Shown: piece after piece, positions 42,314-54,200 of the stretch
Layout of the letters: each line of letters opens with the position of its first letter
Numbering within the stretch: the stretch's first letter is position 1
Assembly (NCBI GenBank): GCA_036141575.1
Contig: JAYZXF010000003.1
Span: forward strand, 62,001-126,000
DNA length: 64,000 nt
Reading direction: 5' to 3'
DNA from: Pseudomonadota bacterium
Lineage (GTDB): Bacteria; Pseudomonadota; Alphaproteobacteria; UBA2136; JAPKEQ01
Notes under the pieces: model-generated
Database searches by the model: none
Seen by the model: the letters and a program-made list of their open reading frames with translations, nothing else
Told to the model about the DNA's origin: nothing
Position numbers and translations under genes: made by a program

Positions 42314-42789
42314 CGGTACGGTGCATCCTTTCTTAGGCGTTCTGCGATACTTTCTTCCCAAATATCGCCGTTTTCTAATAGTTTGTTTTTGTCGTAAACC
42401 AACTGAGAGCGATCATGGTGTGCAAGGTCAAAGTGTGGACCTTCAACAATCGCATCAACTGGGCATGCTTCTTCACATAAGCCACAGTAAATGCACTTCA
42501 CCATGTCAATGTCGTAACGTGTCGTACGGCGCGAACCATCCCCTCGTGGCTCTGCTTCAATTGTAATCGCTTGCGCTGGGCAAACCGCTTCACACAGTTT
42601 GCAGGCAATACAACGCTCTTCACCATTTGGGTAACGGCGCAGTGCGTGCTCCCCTCTAAAACGCGGTGAGATTGGTGTCTTCTCTTGTGGGTACTTAATG
42701 GTTAGCTTCTTTTTGAACATATTACGGAAGGTAATGCTCATACCCTTCGCAACATCAAGAAGAAGGAACTGTCTCAAAAGTTTGATCAT
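42310..42789 (-). CDS. nuoI: NADH-quinone oxidoreductase subunit I
   Basis: This 159-residue peripheral-arm subunit has two ferredoxin-type 4Fe-4S motifs: [12 protein letters not shown] (with a following P), near residue 60, and [12 protein letters not shown] near residue 99. They form clusters N6a and N6b. Length and spacing are standard. It follows nuoH by 7 nt. Confidence 0.97.
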   Translation of the reverse strand: MIKLLRQFLLLDVAKGMSITFRNMFKKKLTIKYPQEKTPISPRFRGEHALRRYPNGEERCIACKLCEAVCPAQAITIEAEPRGDGSRRTTRYDIDMVKCIYCGLCEEACPVDAIVEGPHFDLAHHDRSQLVYDKNKLLENGDIWEESIAERLRKDAPYR

Positions 42790-42796
42790 CTTACTC

Positions 42797-43813
42797 TTAA
42801 ACTCCCATCACAAATTTCATAAAGCTTGCCTGCCCGACTAGCCAAATCAGCGTAAACGGTAGGAAGATTTTCCAACCCAGACGCATCAGTTGGTCATAGC
42901 GGTAACGTGGGAACGTTGCACGTGTCCAGAGGAACACAAACAGCACGAAGGCAATCTTTGCAAAGAACCACAGGAAGCCTGGAATCATATTAAATGGCGC
43001 AATATCAATTGGCGGCAACCAACCACCCATAAACAGCACAGCTGTCATAGCGCTCATAAGAATCATATTGGCGTACTCACCAAGAAAGAACAGCGCAAAG
43101 CCCATTGCACCGTACTCAACGTTGTAACCGGCAACTAGCTCAGCTTCCGCTTCAGGAAGGTCAAACGGCGCACGGTTTGTTTCCGCCAAAATAGAAATAA
43201 TAAACACGATAAACATAGGGAACAGTGGAATCATATGCCACATGCCACGCTGGTTCTCTACCACTTCTGTTAGGTTCATAGAACCAGAAAGGAGAATTAC
43301 ACTCAGCACAACAAGCCCCATAGATACTTCATACGAAACCATTTGCGCACCAGAGCGGACTGCGCCAAGGAATGGGTACTTTGAGTTACTGGCCCAACCA
43401 GCAAGGAGAATCCCGTAGATACCAAGAGAGCTCACAGCTAGCAGGTACATCACACCAAGGTTGATGTCACTCATCACAATGCCCTTATCGAAAGGAATCA
43501 CAGCCCATGCCATAAGTGCTGGTACAAACACCATAATCGGTGCAATCAGGTATGTTGCTTTGTTGGCAACACCAGGCATCACAACCTCTTTAAACATCAG
43601 CTTCACCGCATCAGCAATCGGCTGACCAAGTCCCCAAGGGCCCACAGTCGATGGACCAACACGGAGCTGCATCCAACCAATCACCTTACGCTCAGCAAGG
43701 GTTAGGTAAGCAACCGCACCAAATAGAGGCAACATAATCGCAAGGATTTGCGCCACCAAAAGAGCGATGTACTTTACATTTTCAATCGTTAAAAGCTCTA
43801 AATAATCAAACAT
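42797..43813 (-). CDS. nuoH: NADH-quinone oxidoreductase subunit H
   Basis: This 338-residue, eight-helix subunit forms the quinone-entry site. Motifs: [20 protein letters not shown] and the [20 protein letters not shown] loop, with the acidic residues at the quinone chamber. Confidence 0.97.
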   Translation of the reverse strand: MFDYLELLTIENVKYIALLVAQILAIMLPLFGAVAYLTLAERKVIGWMQLRVGPSTVGPWGLGQPIADAVKLMFKEVVMPGVANKATYLIAPIMVFVPALMAWAVIPFDKGIVMSDINLGVMYLLAVSSLGIYGILLAGWASNSKYPFLGAVRSGAQMVSYEVSMGLVVLSVILLSGSMNLTEVVENQRGMWHMIPLFPMFIVFIISILAETNRAPFDLPEAEAELVAGYNVEYGAMGFALFFLGEYANMILMSAMTAVLFMGGWLPPIDIAPFNMIPGFLWFFAKIAFVLFVFLWTRATFPRYRYDQLMRLGWKIFLPFTLIWLVGQASFMKFVMGV

Positions 43814-43814
43814 G

Positions 43815-45908
43815 TTAAGAAACTTTCTTCATGTTAGGTTTGAACTTGGCAGCACCATTCTCAGCAGCACATTCTGCCATCACTGGGCTTGCTCTTAGAA
43901 TTTCATTGCTGAGGTAGTAAGACTCAACTGGCGCTTTGTAAGCTGTTTCTTTTGCAGCAGACTTACCCGGCTTGAAAGAAATCTCAAAGCTTTGCTTCTC
44001 ACCCCAGTGACTATCTGCAAGTACAGGCCAATCTTCAGCCATGCACTCACGCAGACCAGCAAGCGTGTTAAACGGTAGCGTACTACCAAACACATCACTC
44101 AGCGCTCTAAAGATCTTCCAATCTTCTTTTGCGTTCAGTGGAGGCTGTGCAGCAGCTTTAGCTTCTTGCACACGGCCTTCTGTGTTCATCCACAGGCCAT
44201 CTTTCTCAGTGTAAGCAGCTGTTGGAAGCATCAGGTCAGCATCTTTTGCCGCGTCTGTTTTGTGCGTGCCCATGTAAATACTGAACTTCGCACCAGAAAC
44301 TGACTCACCACGTGTGTCCCCTTCTCCAAACTGCCAAAGCACATCTACATCACCCTTCTTAAGCGCTTTGTAGATTGCTGAAGCGTCCATTCCTTTATCT
44401 TCAGGTGTCACGTCTAGCGCAAGTACACCTGCACGACCAGCATGCTGATGCAGAACGTTGAGACCATTCCAGTCTTTACGCGCTACATTTAGTTTTTCAC
44501 AGAAAGAAAGAATCTCACGCATTTGCGCACGTGCATCTACGCGCGTAAGAACGCCTTTGGCACCAATAATAACAGCGATGTTCTCTTTACCCTTAAGGAG
44601 CTTACCAAGCTTAGTTGTTGGTTTAGATAGCGCTTCAAGAGCTGAAATATCAGTTCCTGCGTGTGTGCTTGCGTAAGTAAGATCAGCCTCTTCGCCAACC
44701 ACAAGAACCGGTGCGCCCTTCATCGCTTGCTTACGAATGCGTGTATTCACAAGTGGTGCTTCTAGGCGTGGGTTTGTGCCAATGAGTACAAATGCGTCTG
44801 CATCTTCAAGGCCTTCAATCCCAGAGTTCATAAGGCTTGCACCAAGACCATCAGCGCGTGTCAGTGCGTAACCATCCATTCGACCATCTACGTTATCAGT
44901 CCCAATCACATCTTTCATAAAGTCGTTAAAGGCGTAAAGGTCTTCTAGACTGTGGATATCACCTGCAAGGCCTGCAACGCGGTCTACATCTACACCTTTA
45001 TGCGCTTTCTGAATTACTTCAAAAGCTTTTGGCCATGTAATGCTCTTCCACTTACCGCTCACCTTATGCATTGGTGTTGTGAGGCGGTTACGAGACAGGC
45101 CATCATAGCTAAAGCGCGCCGCATCCGTCATCCACTCTTCGTTCACTGCTGCGTTTTCACGCGGTACAATACGCATCACTTCACCAGCACGGCTATCAAT
45201 TCGAATGTTTGTTCCCACAGCGTCCATCACATCAATTGAAGCTGTATGAGTCAGCTCCCAAGGGCGCGCTGTAAATGCGTAAGGTTTACTTGTCAGTGCG
45301 CCAACAGGACAAAGGTCAATCATGTTACCAGCAAGTTCACTCTGTAGAGCTTGCTCAACGTAAGTCCCAACCTGCATGTTTTCACCACGGAATGTGGCGC
45401 CCATTTCTTCAACGCCTGCAATTTCAGTCGCAAAACGGATACAACGTGTACAGTGGATGCAACGTGTCATCACAGTTTTAATTTTCGCACCAATTTCTAG
45501 GTCATCTGTACTACGTTTATCTTCGCTAAAGCGTGTACGGTCAGACCCATAAGATACGGCAACATCTTGAAGGTCGCATTCACCAGCTTGGTCACAAATT
45601 GGGCAGTCCAGTGGGTGGTTAATGAGCATCAGCTCCATCACCCCTTTACGGGCTTCCTTTGTTGTGTCACATGCGGTGTTCACCACCATGCCTTCAGAAA
45701 CAGGCCATGCACAGCTTGCTACAGGCTTTGGTGCACCTTCAATTTCCACAAGGCACATGCGGCAGTTCCCTGCAACACTCAGGCGCTCATGGTAGCAAAA
45801 GTGTGGAATCTCAATTGAAAGTTGCTTTGCTGCTTGCATGATTGTGCTGCCCGCAGGTACAGCAACGTCAAAGCCATCAATGGTGAGGTTAATTAGGTTA
45901 TCGCTCAT
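43815..45908 (-). CDS. nuoG: NADH-quinone oxidoreductase subunit G
   Basis: This 697-residue subunit has an N-terminal 2Fe-2S ferredoxin domain ([17 protein letters not shown], about 35-52) and a His-ligated 4Fe-4S site ([18 protein letters not shown], about 97-114). A 4Fe-4S cluster site ([10 protein letters not shown], near 150) follows, then a molybdopterin-oxidoreductase-like body without a cofactor site. The C-terminus is shorter than in E. coli, as usual for Alphaproteobacteria. It overlaps nuoF by one base. Confidence 0.97.
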   Translation of the reverse strand: MSDNLINLTIDGFDVAVPAGSTIMQAAKQLSIEIPHFCYHERLSVAGNCRMCLVEIEGAPKPVASCAWPVSEGMVVNTACDTTKEARKGVMELMLINHPLDCPICDQAGECDLQDVAVSYGSDRTRFSEDKRSTDDLEIGAKIKTVMTRCIHCTRCIRFATEIAGVEEMGATFRGENMQVGTYVEQALQSELAGNMIDLCPVGALTSKPYAFTARPWELTHTASIDVMDAVGTNIRIDSRAGEVMRIVPRENAAVNEEWMTDAARFSYDGLSRNRLTTPMHKVSGKWKSITWPKAFEVIQKAHKGVDVDRVAGLAGDIHSLEDLYAFNDFMKDVIGTDNVDGRMDGYALTRADGLGASLMNSGIEGLEDADAFVLIGTNPRLEAPLVNTRIRKQAMKGAPVLVVGEEADLTYASTHAGTDISALEALSKPTTKLGKLLKGKENIAVIIGAKGVLTRVDARAQMREILSFCEKLNVARKDWNGLNVLHQHAGRAGVLALDVTPEDKGMDASAIYKALKKGDVDVLWQFGEGDTRGESVSGAKFSIYMGTHKTDAAKDADLMLPTAAYTEKDGLWMNTEGRVQEAKAAAQPPLNAKEDWKIFRALSDVFGSTLPFNTLAGLRECMAEDWPVLADSHWGEKQSFEISFKPGKSAAKETAYKAPVESYYLSNEILRASPVMAECAAENGAAKFKPNMKKVS

Positions 45909-47218
45909 TACGCAGCCCCTCTTTTGCCATTCGCTTCAATGCGTTTTTCAAATTCTTCTCTAAAGTGTTTAAGTGTGCCTTGTACTGGCCACATTGCACC
46001 ATCTGCAAAGGCGCAAATTGTACGGCCTTCAATACGCTTGGTTACGTTAAACAGTTGGTCGAGTTCTTCTACTGTTCCTTCACCATCACGCAGACGCTCC
46101 ATCATGCGGTAAACCCAACCCACACCTTCACGGCATGGCGTACATTGGCCACAGCTTTCGTGCTTGTAGAAACCGCTAATGCGCGTCATCACGTCAAGCA
46201 CATCAACATCTTTGTTCATCACAATCACACCTGCTGTACCAAGACCTGTGCCGAGCTCACGCAATGCATCAAAGTCCATAAGTACTTCATTTGATTCTGC
46301 TGGGTTCAGCATTGGTGTTGAAGATCCACCAGGAATGATTGCTTGGAGGCTATCCCAGCCACCCATCACACCATCACAGTGTTCTTCAATGAGGTCTTTA
46401 AGTGGAATACTCATTGGCGCTTCAATGTTGCAAGGTTTATTCACCGCACCAGAGATACAGAAAATTTTTGTACCGTGGTTGTTTGGACGACCAAACTGCG
46501 TCCACCAATCAACTCCACGTTTAAGGATTGTTGGGATTTGTGCAATGGTTTCAACGTTGTTAATTGTCGTTGGGCAACCATACAGACCAAACTGCGCTGG
46601 GAATGGCGGCTTAAGGCGTGGTTGGCCTTTTTTACCTTCTAAACTTTCAAGAAGGGCTGTTTCTTCGCCACAAATATAAGCACCTGCACCAAGGTGTGTG
46701 TAAACATCTACATTGACACCTGTACCCATAATGTTTTTACCAAGAAGGCCAGCTTCATATGCTTCATCAATCGCTTGTTGTAGACGAGAGGTTTCGTCGT
46801 AATATTCACCACGTACGTAAATGTAACCTGTTTCTGCACCAAGGGCGTGACAGCCCACAATCATACCCTCTACAAGTGTGTGAGGGTCAAAACGGAGGAT
46901 GTCTCTATCTTTACATGTACCCGGCTCACCTTCATCGGCATTACACACAAGGTAGTTTGGGCGCTTACCATCTGGACGTGGCATAAAGCTCCACTTCAGG
47001 CCCGTTGGGAAACCTGCACCACCACGGCCACGCTGGCCAGAAGCTTTCACAAGTTCAATAATCTCTTTAGGGTCTGCCTTAAGAATCTTTTTCAACTCTT
47101 TACCGTAACCGCCACGCTTTTCGTAGCCTTTTAGGCCCCAATCTTCAGCACCATCTAGGTTTTGGAAAACTTTATCCGCACGGATTAGGTTTGTTTTTGT
47201 TGATTTATTTGCCATCAA
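45908..47218 (-). CDS. nuoF: NADH-quinone oxidoreductase subunit F
   Basis: This 436-residue NADH- and FMN-binding subunit has [13 protein letters not shown] (about 64-76) for NADH/FMN and [32 protein letters not shown] and [12 protein letters not shown] (about 360) hold cluster N3. It overlaps the nuoE end by 14 bases. Confidence 0.97.
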   Translation of the reverse strand: MMANKSTKTNLIRADKVFQNLDGAEDWGLKGYEKRGGYGKELKKILKADPKEIIELVKASGQRGRGGAGFPTGLKWSFMPRPDGKRPNYLVCNADEGEPGTCKDRDILRFDPHTLVEGMIVGCHALGAETGYIYVRGEYYDETSRLQQAIDEAYEAGLLGKNIMGTGVNVDVYTHLGAGAYICGEETALLESLEGKKGQPRLKPPFPAQFGLYGCPTTINNVETIAQIPTILKRGVDWWTQFGRPNNHGTKIFCISGAVNKPCNIEAPMSIPLKDLIEEHCDGVMGGWDSLQAIIPGGSSTPMLNPAESNEVLMDFDALRELGTGLGTAGVIVMNKDVDVLDVMTRISGFYKHESCGQCTPCREGVGWVYRMMERLRDGEGTVEELDQLFNVTKRIEGRTICAFADGAMWPVQGTLKHFREEFEKRIEANGKRGAA

Positions 47219-47792
47219 AAATCTCCAATCCTTTGCTTGGCGTCGTGCTTTCTACAGCCTTACCGCTCTTCAGTTCCTCAAGAATTTCTTTTGTACTCTC
47301 AGGCGTAAGCTTTACGTGGTAACCATCGTTAATTTGCATCATTGGCGCTTCAACACAGGCACCAAGGCACTCCACTTCTGTGAGTGTGAATAGACCATCA
47401 TCACTCATGCCACCCTGCCCTTTAAGGCCTGTAACATCTTTAACGGTTTCAACAATTTTGCTAGAGCCGCGGATCATGCAAGCGCAGTTTGTGCACACCT
47501 GAACATGGTACTTGCCCACAGGCTTCAAGTTGAACATTGTGTAGAATGTTGCCACCTCATACACGCGAATGTACGGCAAGTTCAACGTATCTGCCACCAA
47601 CTGCATTGCATCAACACTTACCCAGCCCCCAAACTCTTTTTGAGCAAGGTGCAGCAGAGGAATTGTTGCACTGCGGCTTTGTTCCGCTGGATATTTTGAG
47701 AGAATTTTCTCAACTTTTTTCTTCGCTGACGCCGTCCATTTGAGGTCTTTCCCCTCATGAACTTCGATTTTTTGTGCAGAAGATTTTGCCAT
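47205..47792 (-). CDS. nuoE: NADH-quinone oxidoreductase subunit E
   Basis: The start is ATG 47792 (MAKSSAQK), 4 nt after the preceding stop; an ATG at 47816 is in frame but lies inside the upstream gene. The 195-residue thioredoxin-fold subunit carries the N1a 2Fe-2S ligands (CTNCAC and [15 protein letters not shown]). It works with nuoF in NADH oxidation. Confidence 0.95.
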   Translation of the reverse strand: MAKSSAQKIEVHEGKDLKWTASAKKKVEKILSKYPAEQSRSATIPLLHLAQKEFGGWVSVDAMQLVADTLNLPYIRVYEVATFYTMFNLKPVGKYHVQVCTNCACMIRGSSKIVETVKDVTGLKGQGGMSDDGLFTLTEVECLGACVEAPMMQINDGYHVKLTPESTKEILEELKSGKAVESTTPSKGLEIFDGK

Positions 47793-47796
47793 AGGC

Positions 47797-48156
47797 TTAG
47801 TTTTCCATATTGTCATCAGTTAAATAGTTTAAGCGACGCACAGCTTCGCTAATAATATCTTTGCGTAAAGAAGCACACAGGTCCCTATCATAAGGATCTT
47901 TTTTTCCACAGTGTTTAGCTTCCATCTTTTTAAGTTGGATGATCCACTCTTCACGTGTACGGCAAAGATCATAAAGAGGCTTACCCTTAGCAATAAATAG
48001 GCCTTGGCAGTACACACCATCAATTTCAATTTCAGCAATCACATCAGAGCATTCCTCAGGCGTAAGACCAGGGCAAGACTCGCCAAAATCGAGCGTGAGC
48101 GCATGTGCTGCGCCCATCGTTCCTATAACAATACCAAGCCCCAAAATAAATCTCAT
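47797..48156 (-). CDS. Exported six-cysteine protein inserted between nuoD and nuoE
   Basis: A 119-residue protein with a signal peptide ([19 protein letters not shown], cleaved near residue 19). Six cysteines in the mature part (28, 36, 50, 65, 83, 94) would fit three disulfides in the periplasm. The start is coupled to the nuoD stop (TAATG) and the stop lies 4 nt before nuoE. The family is not recognised. Placement inside the operon suggests co-expression with complex I; a role in assembly is inference only. Confidence 0.8.
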   Translation of the reverse strand: MRFILGLGIVIGTMGAAHALTLDFGESCPGLTPEECSDVIAEIEIDGVYCQGLFIAKGKPLYDLCRTREEWIIQLKKMEAKHCGKKDPYDRDLCASLRKDIISEAVRRLNYLTDDNMEN

Positions 48157-49388
48157 TAGCGGTCAATCTCTCCGAACACAACGTCTTGTGTTCCAATAAT
48201 TGTTACGGCGTCTGCGAGCATGTGCCCTTTGGCCATAAAGTCAAAGCCTTGCAGGTGCGCAAACCCTGGTGCACGGATCTTACAACGATACGGTTTAGAA
48301 CCACCATCTGATACAAGATAAACACCCATTTCACCTTTTGGTGCTTCCACAGCAACGTACACTTCGCCTTCTGGCACGTGGATACCTTCTGTGTAGTACT
48401 TAAAGTGGTGAATCAGCGCTTCCATGCTTGTCTTCATATCATCACGCTTTGGTGGAGATACTTTAAAGTTCTGCGCTTTTACAGGGCCTTCAGGCATTTT
48501 TCTGAGGCACTGTTCAATCAGGTGCAGACTTTGACGCATTTCTTCTACGCGAATGAGGTAACGGTCGTAACTGTCGCCGTTCTTTCCAACAGGAATATCA
48601 AAATCAAGTTCATCGTAAACTTCGTAAGGCTGCGCTTTACGTAAATCATATGGCACGCCACTACCGCGTAGCATTGGGCCCGTAAAGCCCCAAGCCTGCG
48701 CTTCATCAGCTGTGACCACACCTACGTCCACAAGGCGTTGTTTCCAAATACGGTTTTCAGAAAGCAGGTTTTCGAATTCATCAATGTTCGCCCACATGCC
48801 GTCTACAAATTCTTTAATCTTATCTGTAAGACCTTCTGGCAAATCTTTAGCAACACCACCAGGACGGAAGTAGTTAGCGTGCATACGTGCACCAGAAACT
48901 TCTTCATAGAAATCTAGAATTCTCTCACGGTCACGGAACGCGTAAAGGAAGACACTCATCGCACCGACATCAAGACCATGACAGCCAATCCATAGAAGGT
49001 GGTTCAGTAGACGTGTAAGCTCTAGGTAAAGTACACGAATGTATTGCCCCCGCTTTGGCACTTCTACACGGAGCAGTTTCTCAACAGCCAAACACCATAC
49101 GTGCTCTTGCGCCATCATTGATACGTAATCTAAACGATCAAAGTAAGGCAAAGCCTGAATGTATGTACGGTTTTCAATCAATTTTTCAGTTCCACGGTGA
49201 AGCAGACCAATATGTGGGTCACTACGTGTAATCACCTCACCATCAAGCTCCATCACAAGGCGAAGTACACCGTGCGCCGCAGGGTGCTGTGGACCAAAGT
49301 TAAATGTAAAGCCTTCACCCACGCTTACTTCTTGCGTGTGTTTGCCTTTTGGCAGGTTCTTTGGAGGTTGGTTTCTGAGCTCACTCAT
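48156..49388 (-). CDS. nuoD: NADH-quinone oxidoreductase subunit D
   Basis: This 410-residue 49-kDa-type subunit lines the quinone cavity. Motifs: [21 protein letters not shown] (about 31-51), [13 protein letters not shown] and the C-terminal DVVFGEIDR. It is separate from nuoC, not fused. It overlaps nuoC by 4 nt. Confidence 0.97.
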   Translation of the reverse strand: MSELRNQPPKNLPKGKHTQEVSVGEGFTFNFGPQHPAAHGVLRLVMELDGEVITRSDPHIGLLHRGTEKLIENRTYIQALPYFDRLDYVSMMAQEHVWCLAVEKLLRVEVPKRGQYIRVLYLELTRLLNHLLWIGCHGLDVGAMSVFLYAFRDRERILDFYEEVSGARMHANYFRPGGVAKDLPEGLTDKIKEFVDGMWANIDEFENLLSENRIWKQRLVDVGVVTADEAQAWGFTGPMLRGSGVPYDLRKAQPYEVYDELDFDIPVGKNGDSYDRYLIRVEEMRQSLHLIEQCLRKMPEGPVKAQNFKVSPPKRDDMKTSMEALIHHFKYYTEGIHVPEGEVYVAVEAPKGEMGVYLVSDGGSKPYRCKIRAPGFAHLQGFDFMAKGHMLADAVTIIGTQDVVFGEIDR

Positions 49389-50095
49389 GCGCTTGCTTTC
49401 TCCTCAGACTCTTCTTCATTAAATTCTTCTTCGCTAAATGTGTTACGATCAACAGTCGCTTCCTCACCAAGGTAGGCGTTACCTGTCATACCTTTCCAAG
49501 AGCTCTGCTGGTCAAAATGACGGTACTCTTGCGGCATATCCACAGGCTTGTAAGCCACACGTTTTTCTTCTTCGTCGTAGTACACTTCTACGTTTCCTTC
49601 TACAGGGAAGTCTTTACGTAGTGGGTGACCGTCAAAGTCGTAATCTGTCAGGATACGGCGCAGGTCTGGGTGATTCTCAAACTTCACACCAAACATGTCG
49701 TATGCCTCACGCTCGTACCAGCCTGCACTTGGGAAAAGGTCTGTACTTGAAAGAACAGCGTCCCCTTCTGCACATTTCAACTTCACACGGATACGGTGGT
49801 TCAGCTGAACTGAAAGCATGTGATACACAACGTCAAAACGAGCTTCACGCTCTGGGTAATCCACACCACATACATCAAGTAGCATGCGGAATTGGCATTT
49901 TTTATCATCACGGAGGAACTTAAGAACCTTCAGAATTTCACTCTTCTTACAGCAAACCGTAAGTTCACGCTGAGAAATCTCAACGTTGTAAATTTCATTA
50001 TCAAGCTCTTCTTCAATATGCGCTTTCAACTCGTGCAAAGTCTCAAGCTGCAAGTGCTTCTCCAAATGCGGGGCAAACTGTGTTGCTTCTGTCAT
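49385..50095 (-). CDS. nuoC: NADH-quinone oxidoreductase subunit C
   Basis: This 236-residue 30-kDa-type subunit has the signature [21 protein letters not shown] and [22 protein letters not shown]-terminal Glu/Ser-rich tail of about 20 residues is longer than usual. It overlaps nuoD and sits 3 nt after nuoB. Confidence 0.96.
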   Translation of the reverse strand: MTEATQFAPHLEKHLQLETLHELKAHIEEELDNEIYNVEISQRELTVCCKKSEILKVLKFLRDDKKCQFRMLLDVCGVDYPEREARFDVVYHMLSVQLNHRIRVKLKCAEGDAVLSSTDLFPSAGWYEREAYDMFGVKFENHPDLRRILTDYDFDGHPLRKDFPVEGNVEVYYDEEEKRVAYKPVDMPQEYRHFDQQSSWKGMTGNAYLGEEATVDRNTFSEEEFNEEESEEKASA

Positions 50096-50098
50096 GGA

Positions 50099-50713
50099 TT
50101 AACCTTTATGCATTTCTAGTTTTGTATAAGGCTGCTTATCGCCGTGTTTGTACGCGTACTGCGCTTTCATCGCATCACGCTCAGAGTAATCAAACACACG
50201 CTCGCCTTTAATTTTTTTCTTCAGTTGAAGAATACCATACACAAGCGCTTCCGCTGTTGGCGGGCAACCCGGCACGTAAATATCGACTGGAATAATACGG
50301 TCACAGCCACGCACAACCGCATAAGAATGGTGATAGTAACCACCACCGTTGGCGCAAGAGCCCATGCTAATCACGTAACGAGGCTCAGGCATTTGCTCGT
50401 AAAGCTTACGCAGCGCAGGCGCCATTTTGTTTGTGAGAGTTCCAGCCACAATCATCAGGTCAGACTGACGCGGACTCGGACGGAAAAGTGCGCCATAACG
50501 GTCAAGGTCATAACGCGAGGCACCAGCCTGCATCATCTCTACCGCACAGCACGCAAGACCAAATGACATTGGCCAAAGACTGCCCGCACGGGCCCAGTTC
50601 ACAACACTTTCAACACTTGTAAGAAGAAAACCATCATTTTTCAGGCTTTCGTTCACCTGATCCATGCCCTGATCCACAATCGCTTTCGGGTCATTTGTTA
50701 TGATGTTTGACAT
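50099..50713 (-). CDS. nuoB: NADH-quinone oxidoreductase subunit B
   Basis: This 204-residue subunit carries cluster N2, the last electron carrier before quinone. Ligands: the tandem cysteines in [11 protein letters not shown], the cysteine in [10 protein letters not shown], and GCPPTAEAL. The N-terminal region holds the usual long extension. Confidence 0.97.
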   Translation of the reverse strand: MSNIITNDPKAIVDQGMDQVNESLKNDGFLLTSVESVVNWARAGSLWPMSFGLACCAVEMMQAGASRYDLDRYGALFRPSPRQSDLMIVAGTLTNKMAPALRKLYEQMPEPRYVISMGSCANGGGYYHHSYAVVRGCDRIIPVDIYVPGCPPTAEALVYGILQLKKKIKGERVFDYSERDAMKAQYAYKHGDKQPYTKLEMHKG

Positions 50714-50736
50714 ATTAAAATCCTTTTATAAAAGGC

Positions 50737-51093
50737 CTACTCCCACTCAAGGGCGCCTTTTTTCCACTCATAAATAAAGCCAACAGTTAGCACAGTTAGA
50801 AAGGCCATCATGCTCCAAAAACCAATCAAGCCAATGTTCCCAAAGCTCATTGCCCAAGGGAAAAGAAAGGCCACTTCAAGGTCAAATACAATAAAAAGAA
50901 TGGCTACCAGATAAAAGCGTACATCAAAACGACGACGTGCACTGTCGAACGCTTCAAAACCACATTCATATGGAGACATTTTTTGGTCAGATGGTCGTTT
51001 TGGCCCAGCCACAAACGGGATAGCCAACATAACTAAAGCAATTCCTGTTGCGAGAATTAAGAACAACAGAACTGGAAAATATTCAGCAATCAT
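50737..51093 (-). CDS. nuoA: NADH-quinone oxidoreductase subunit A
   Basis: This 118-residue, three-helix subunit is the first gene of the operon. Motifs: [21 protein letters not shown] (quinone-side loop with the conserved cysteine) and [17 protein letters not shown]. The operon promoter should lie in the 140 bases upstream (51094-51236), where no clear consensus is visible. Confidence 0.96.
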   Translation of the reverse strand: MIAEYFPVLLFLILATGIALVMLAIPFVAGPKRPSDQKMSPYECGFEAFDSARRRFDVRFYLVAILFIVFDLEVAFLFPWAMSFGNIGLIGFWSMMAFLTVLTVGFIYEWKKGALEWE

Positions 51094-51228
51094 GCCTCAT
51101 CGCTTCATTTTTTATTTTTATACGCATCTTTTATACTCCAAATCATCCGCAACCACAAGGAAAGCTCCTTGTAATTTTGGGTGTTTTTTCAGCAGTCGCT
51201 CGCAACACATTGATATTTTTGCATCATC

Positions 51229-51258
51229 TAAAAAGAAAGCTCCCATCTCAGGAGCTTT
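51229..51258 (-). terminator. Terminator of dnaE
   Basis: On the minus strand AAAGCTCC-TGAGATG-GGAGCTTT is followed by CTTTTTAG, directly after the dnaE stop. Confidence 0.85.
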
Positions 51259-51259
51259 T

Positions 51260-54200
51260 TTATTGAACAAGCGTTTCTGCTTTGGCAAGGAATGGCTTGG
51301 TAACCTTAATACCCTTATTAAGCTTAAGATGCACTTGCCCCCTACCCGGTACCTGCACTTTAAGTAACGGCTTAGTACGGCCAGATGACAGTGGCTCCAT
51401 GTATTCTTTCAGAACTTTAGCTGCATCCACATCACGTAGCACAATCTCAATCTCAGATGGGCCTTGCGCCACATCTTCTAGGTTTTCTAGACGCTCCACA
51501 CTGACACGCAAACGGTCATCTTCAAGCGCCACACTCAAGTGCGCAAGCAGAGGCACGTTCGCATCAATCAAATCTGCATAGGCTTCATAAGACTCTGGGA
51601 ATACAGCGATTTCATCCTGCCCAGAACGGTCAGATAGATGAAGAATCGCCATGCGTTTACCTGTTTTGGTTTTACGGATACGCTTAGCAGCAATAACCCC
51701 TGCCACCTTCACAATCACACCACCAGCTGTTGCTTTTTCTTCCAATGTAGAGATCTCAATAAGTCCATCTACATTCTTCAAAACATCGTTATAAGCTTCT
51801 AGCGGGTGCGAACTCAGATAGAAACCAAGAGAGCTAAGCTCTTGCTTTAACTTTTCAAACTTATCCCATTGATTTGTTTTTTCAAGTGTAGGGCGTGACA
51901 GGCTCACTGAATCACTATCATCATCTCCGCCTAGGCCAAATAAGTTTGTTTGATCACTGTTCTTTTGCTCAAAGGTGCTTTGCATCAAACCAAGCAGAAC
52001 ATTTACGTTTGCAGCAACTTCTGCACGGTTATCATAAATTTCATCAAATGCACCCGCTTTTGCAAGCGCTTCAACAATACGGCGGTTACAAAACTCAGGG
52101 TTTTGACGCTCAACAAAGTCATAAATATCTTTGTAAGGGCCATTCTTTTCACGCTCTTCAACAAGCGCCTGCATAGCTTCGTCCCCTACCCCTTTAATCG
52201 CACCAAGGGCAAAACGGATCGCACCGTTTTTATGTTCTGTTCCATCACTATCTTTACCGCCAGCCTGCGCAGCAACCGTAAAGAACACGGAACTATGGTT
52301 AATGCATGGCGGCTGAAGCGTCACATCCATACGCTGGAGCTCAGCTTTAAACTTAAGAACCTTCTCGCTATTACCGCGATCAAGTGTCATAGACGCGGCC
52401 ATAAACTCAAGCGGGTAATTGGCTTTCAGGTAAGCCGTTTGCCAACTCACAAGGGCATAAGCAATCGTGTGAGCTTTGTTGAAACCGTAGGCTGCGAAAC
52501 CTTCCATAAGCGCGAAAATCTCAGAGGCTTCTTTCTCACCAACACCGTGAACTTCTTTACAGCCTTTAAGGAAAATGGCCTTCTGCTTTTCCATTTCCTC
52601 AGGTTTCTTTTTACCCATGGCACGACGCAACATATCAGCTCCACCAAGCGTGTAGCCTGCCATCACCTGTGCCATCTTCATAATCTGCTCCTGATACACA
52701 GGCACACCAAATGTCTCTTTAAGAACAGGCTCTAGAGCTGGGTGTGGATACACAGCCTCTTGGCGTCCGTGACGACACTCAATAAAGTCTTCCACCATGC
52801 CACTGGCCAGCGGACCCGGGCGGTACAGGGCAATAATATCTGATAGGTACTGGAATTTATCCGGGTAAATTTTCTTCAGGTATTCTGTCATACCACGAGA
52901 CTCAACCTGGAATACGCCAATCGTATGGCCATCTTGCAGAAGCTTAAAGGTTGGATCATCCTCAAACGGAATCTTCAGCGGATCAATCTCAACACCGTGG
53001 TTCTTTTTAATATCCTTAATGGCGTAGTTCACCACGGTCAGCGTTTTCAGACCAAGGAAGTCAAACTTTACAAGACCAGCAGCCTCCGCTTTACCCCAGT
53101 CAAAAGCTGTTACCTGCATGTCTGAGCGAGGATCTTTAAATAGTGGAGCAATAGCGTTAATTGGGCGATCTGCAATGTGAATACCCGCGGCGTGTGTTGA
53201 AGCGTGACGGTAAGCGCCCTCAAGGTCCATGGCCATATCCAGAAGAAGCTTCACATCTTCATCTGTGTCATACAAGTCTTTCAGCTTTTCTTCTTCAACA
53301 AGGGCTTGCTCAATTGGAATACTCGCAGGACCTTCCGGAATAAACCCTGCAATACCACTGACTGTACCAAAGCCCATTTCAAGAACACGGCCCACATCAC
53401 GAATACAAGCACGCGCTTTCAAGGTACCAAAAGTAATAATCTGAGATACGTTTTCCGCACCGTACTTATCACGCACATACGCAATAACGTCTTCACGACC
53501 TTCAGGACAAAAATCGACATCAAAGTCAGGCAGGCTGACACGTTCAGGGTTTAGGAAACGCTCAAAATAGAGGTCCCAACGGATTGGATCTACGTCGGTA
53601 ATATCCAGGCAATACGCCACAAGCGAACCGGCACCAGAACCACGACCTGGCCCTACAGGAATATCGTTTTCTTTACTCCACCTAATGAAGTCAGAGGTAA
53701 TGAGGAAGTACCCTGGGTAACCCATGTGGTTAATGGTTTTAATCTCAAACTCAAGACGGTCTCGGTAAAATGCTTCAGTCTTCTTCTTTTCTTCCTCACT
53801 CTCAATAAACGGAAGAACGTACTCATCCATACGGAAGCGGAAGCCTTTCTCGGCTTCATTACGCATAATGTCTTCAACACTTGGGTCGTCGTCTTTACGC
53901 GGCCAAGCTGGCATGTAATATGTGCCAACAGGCATCCAGTATGCACAGCGCTGAGCAATCACATTTGTTTGCTGGGTAGCTTCAGGCACATCTGCAAAGA
54001 GTTCACACATTTCTTCAGCTGATTTCAGGTAATGGTGCGGCGTTGTTTTCGGACGCTCAGGGTCACTCATCACACTTCCCGAACCAATTGAAAGCATCAC
54101 TTCAAACGGCTCTAAATGTTCAGGCTTAAAGAAACGGCTATCGTTTGTTGCTACCAATGGCAGGCCATGCTTGTACGCCCACTCACTCAGATGTGGCTCC

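Noticed and set aside
51094-51236. Promoter of the nuo operon
   Set aside because: It must lie here or upstream, but no -35/-10 pair stands out enough to annotate.
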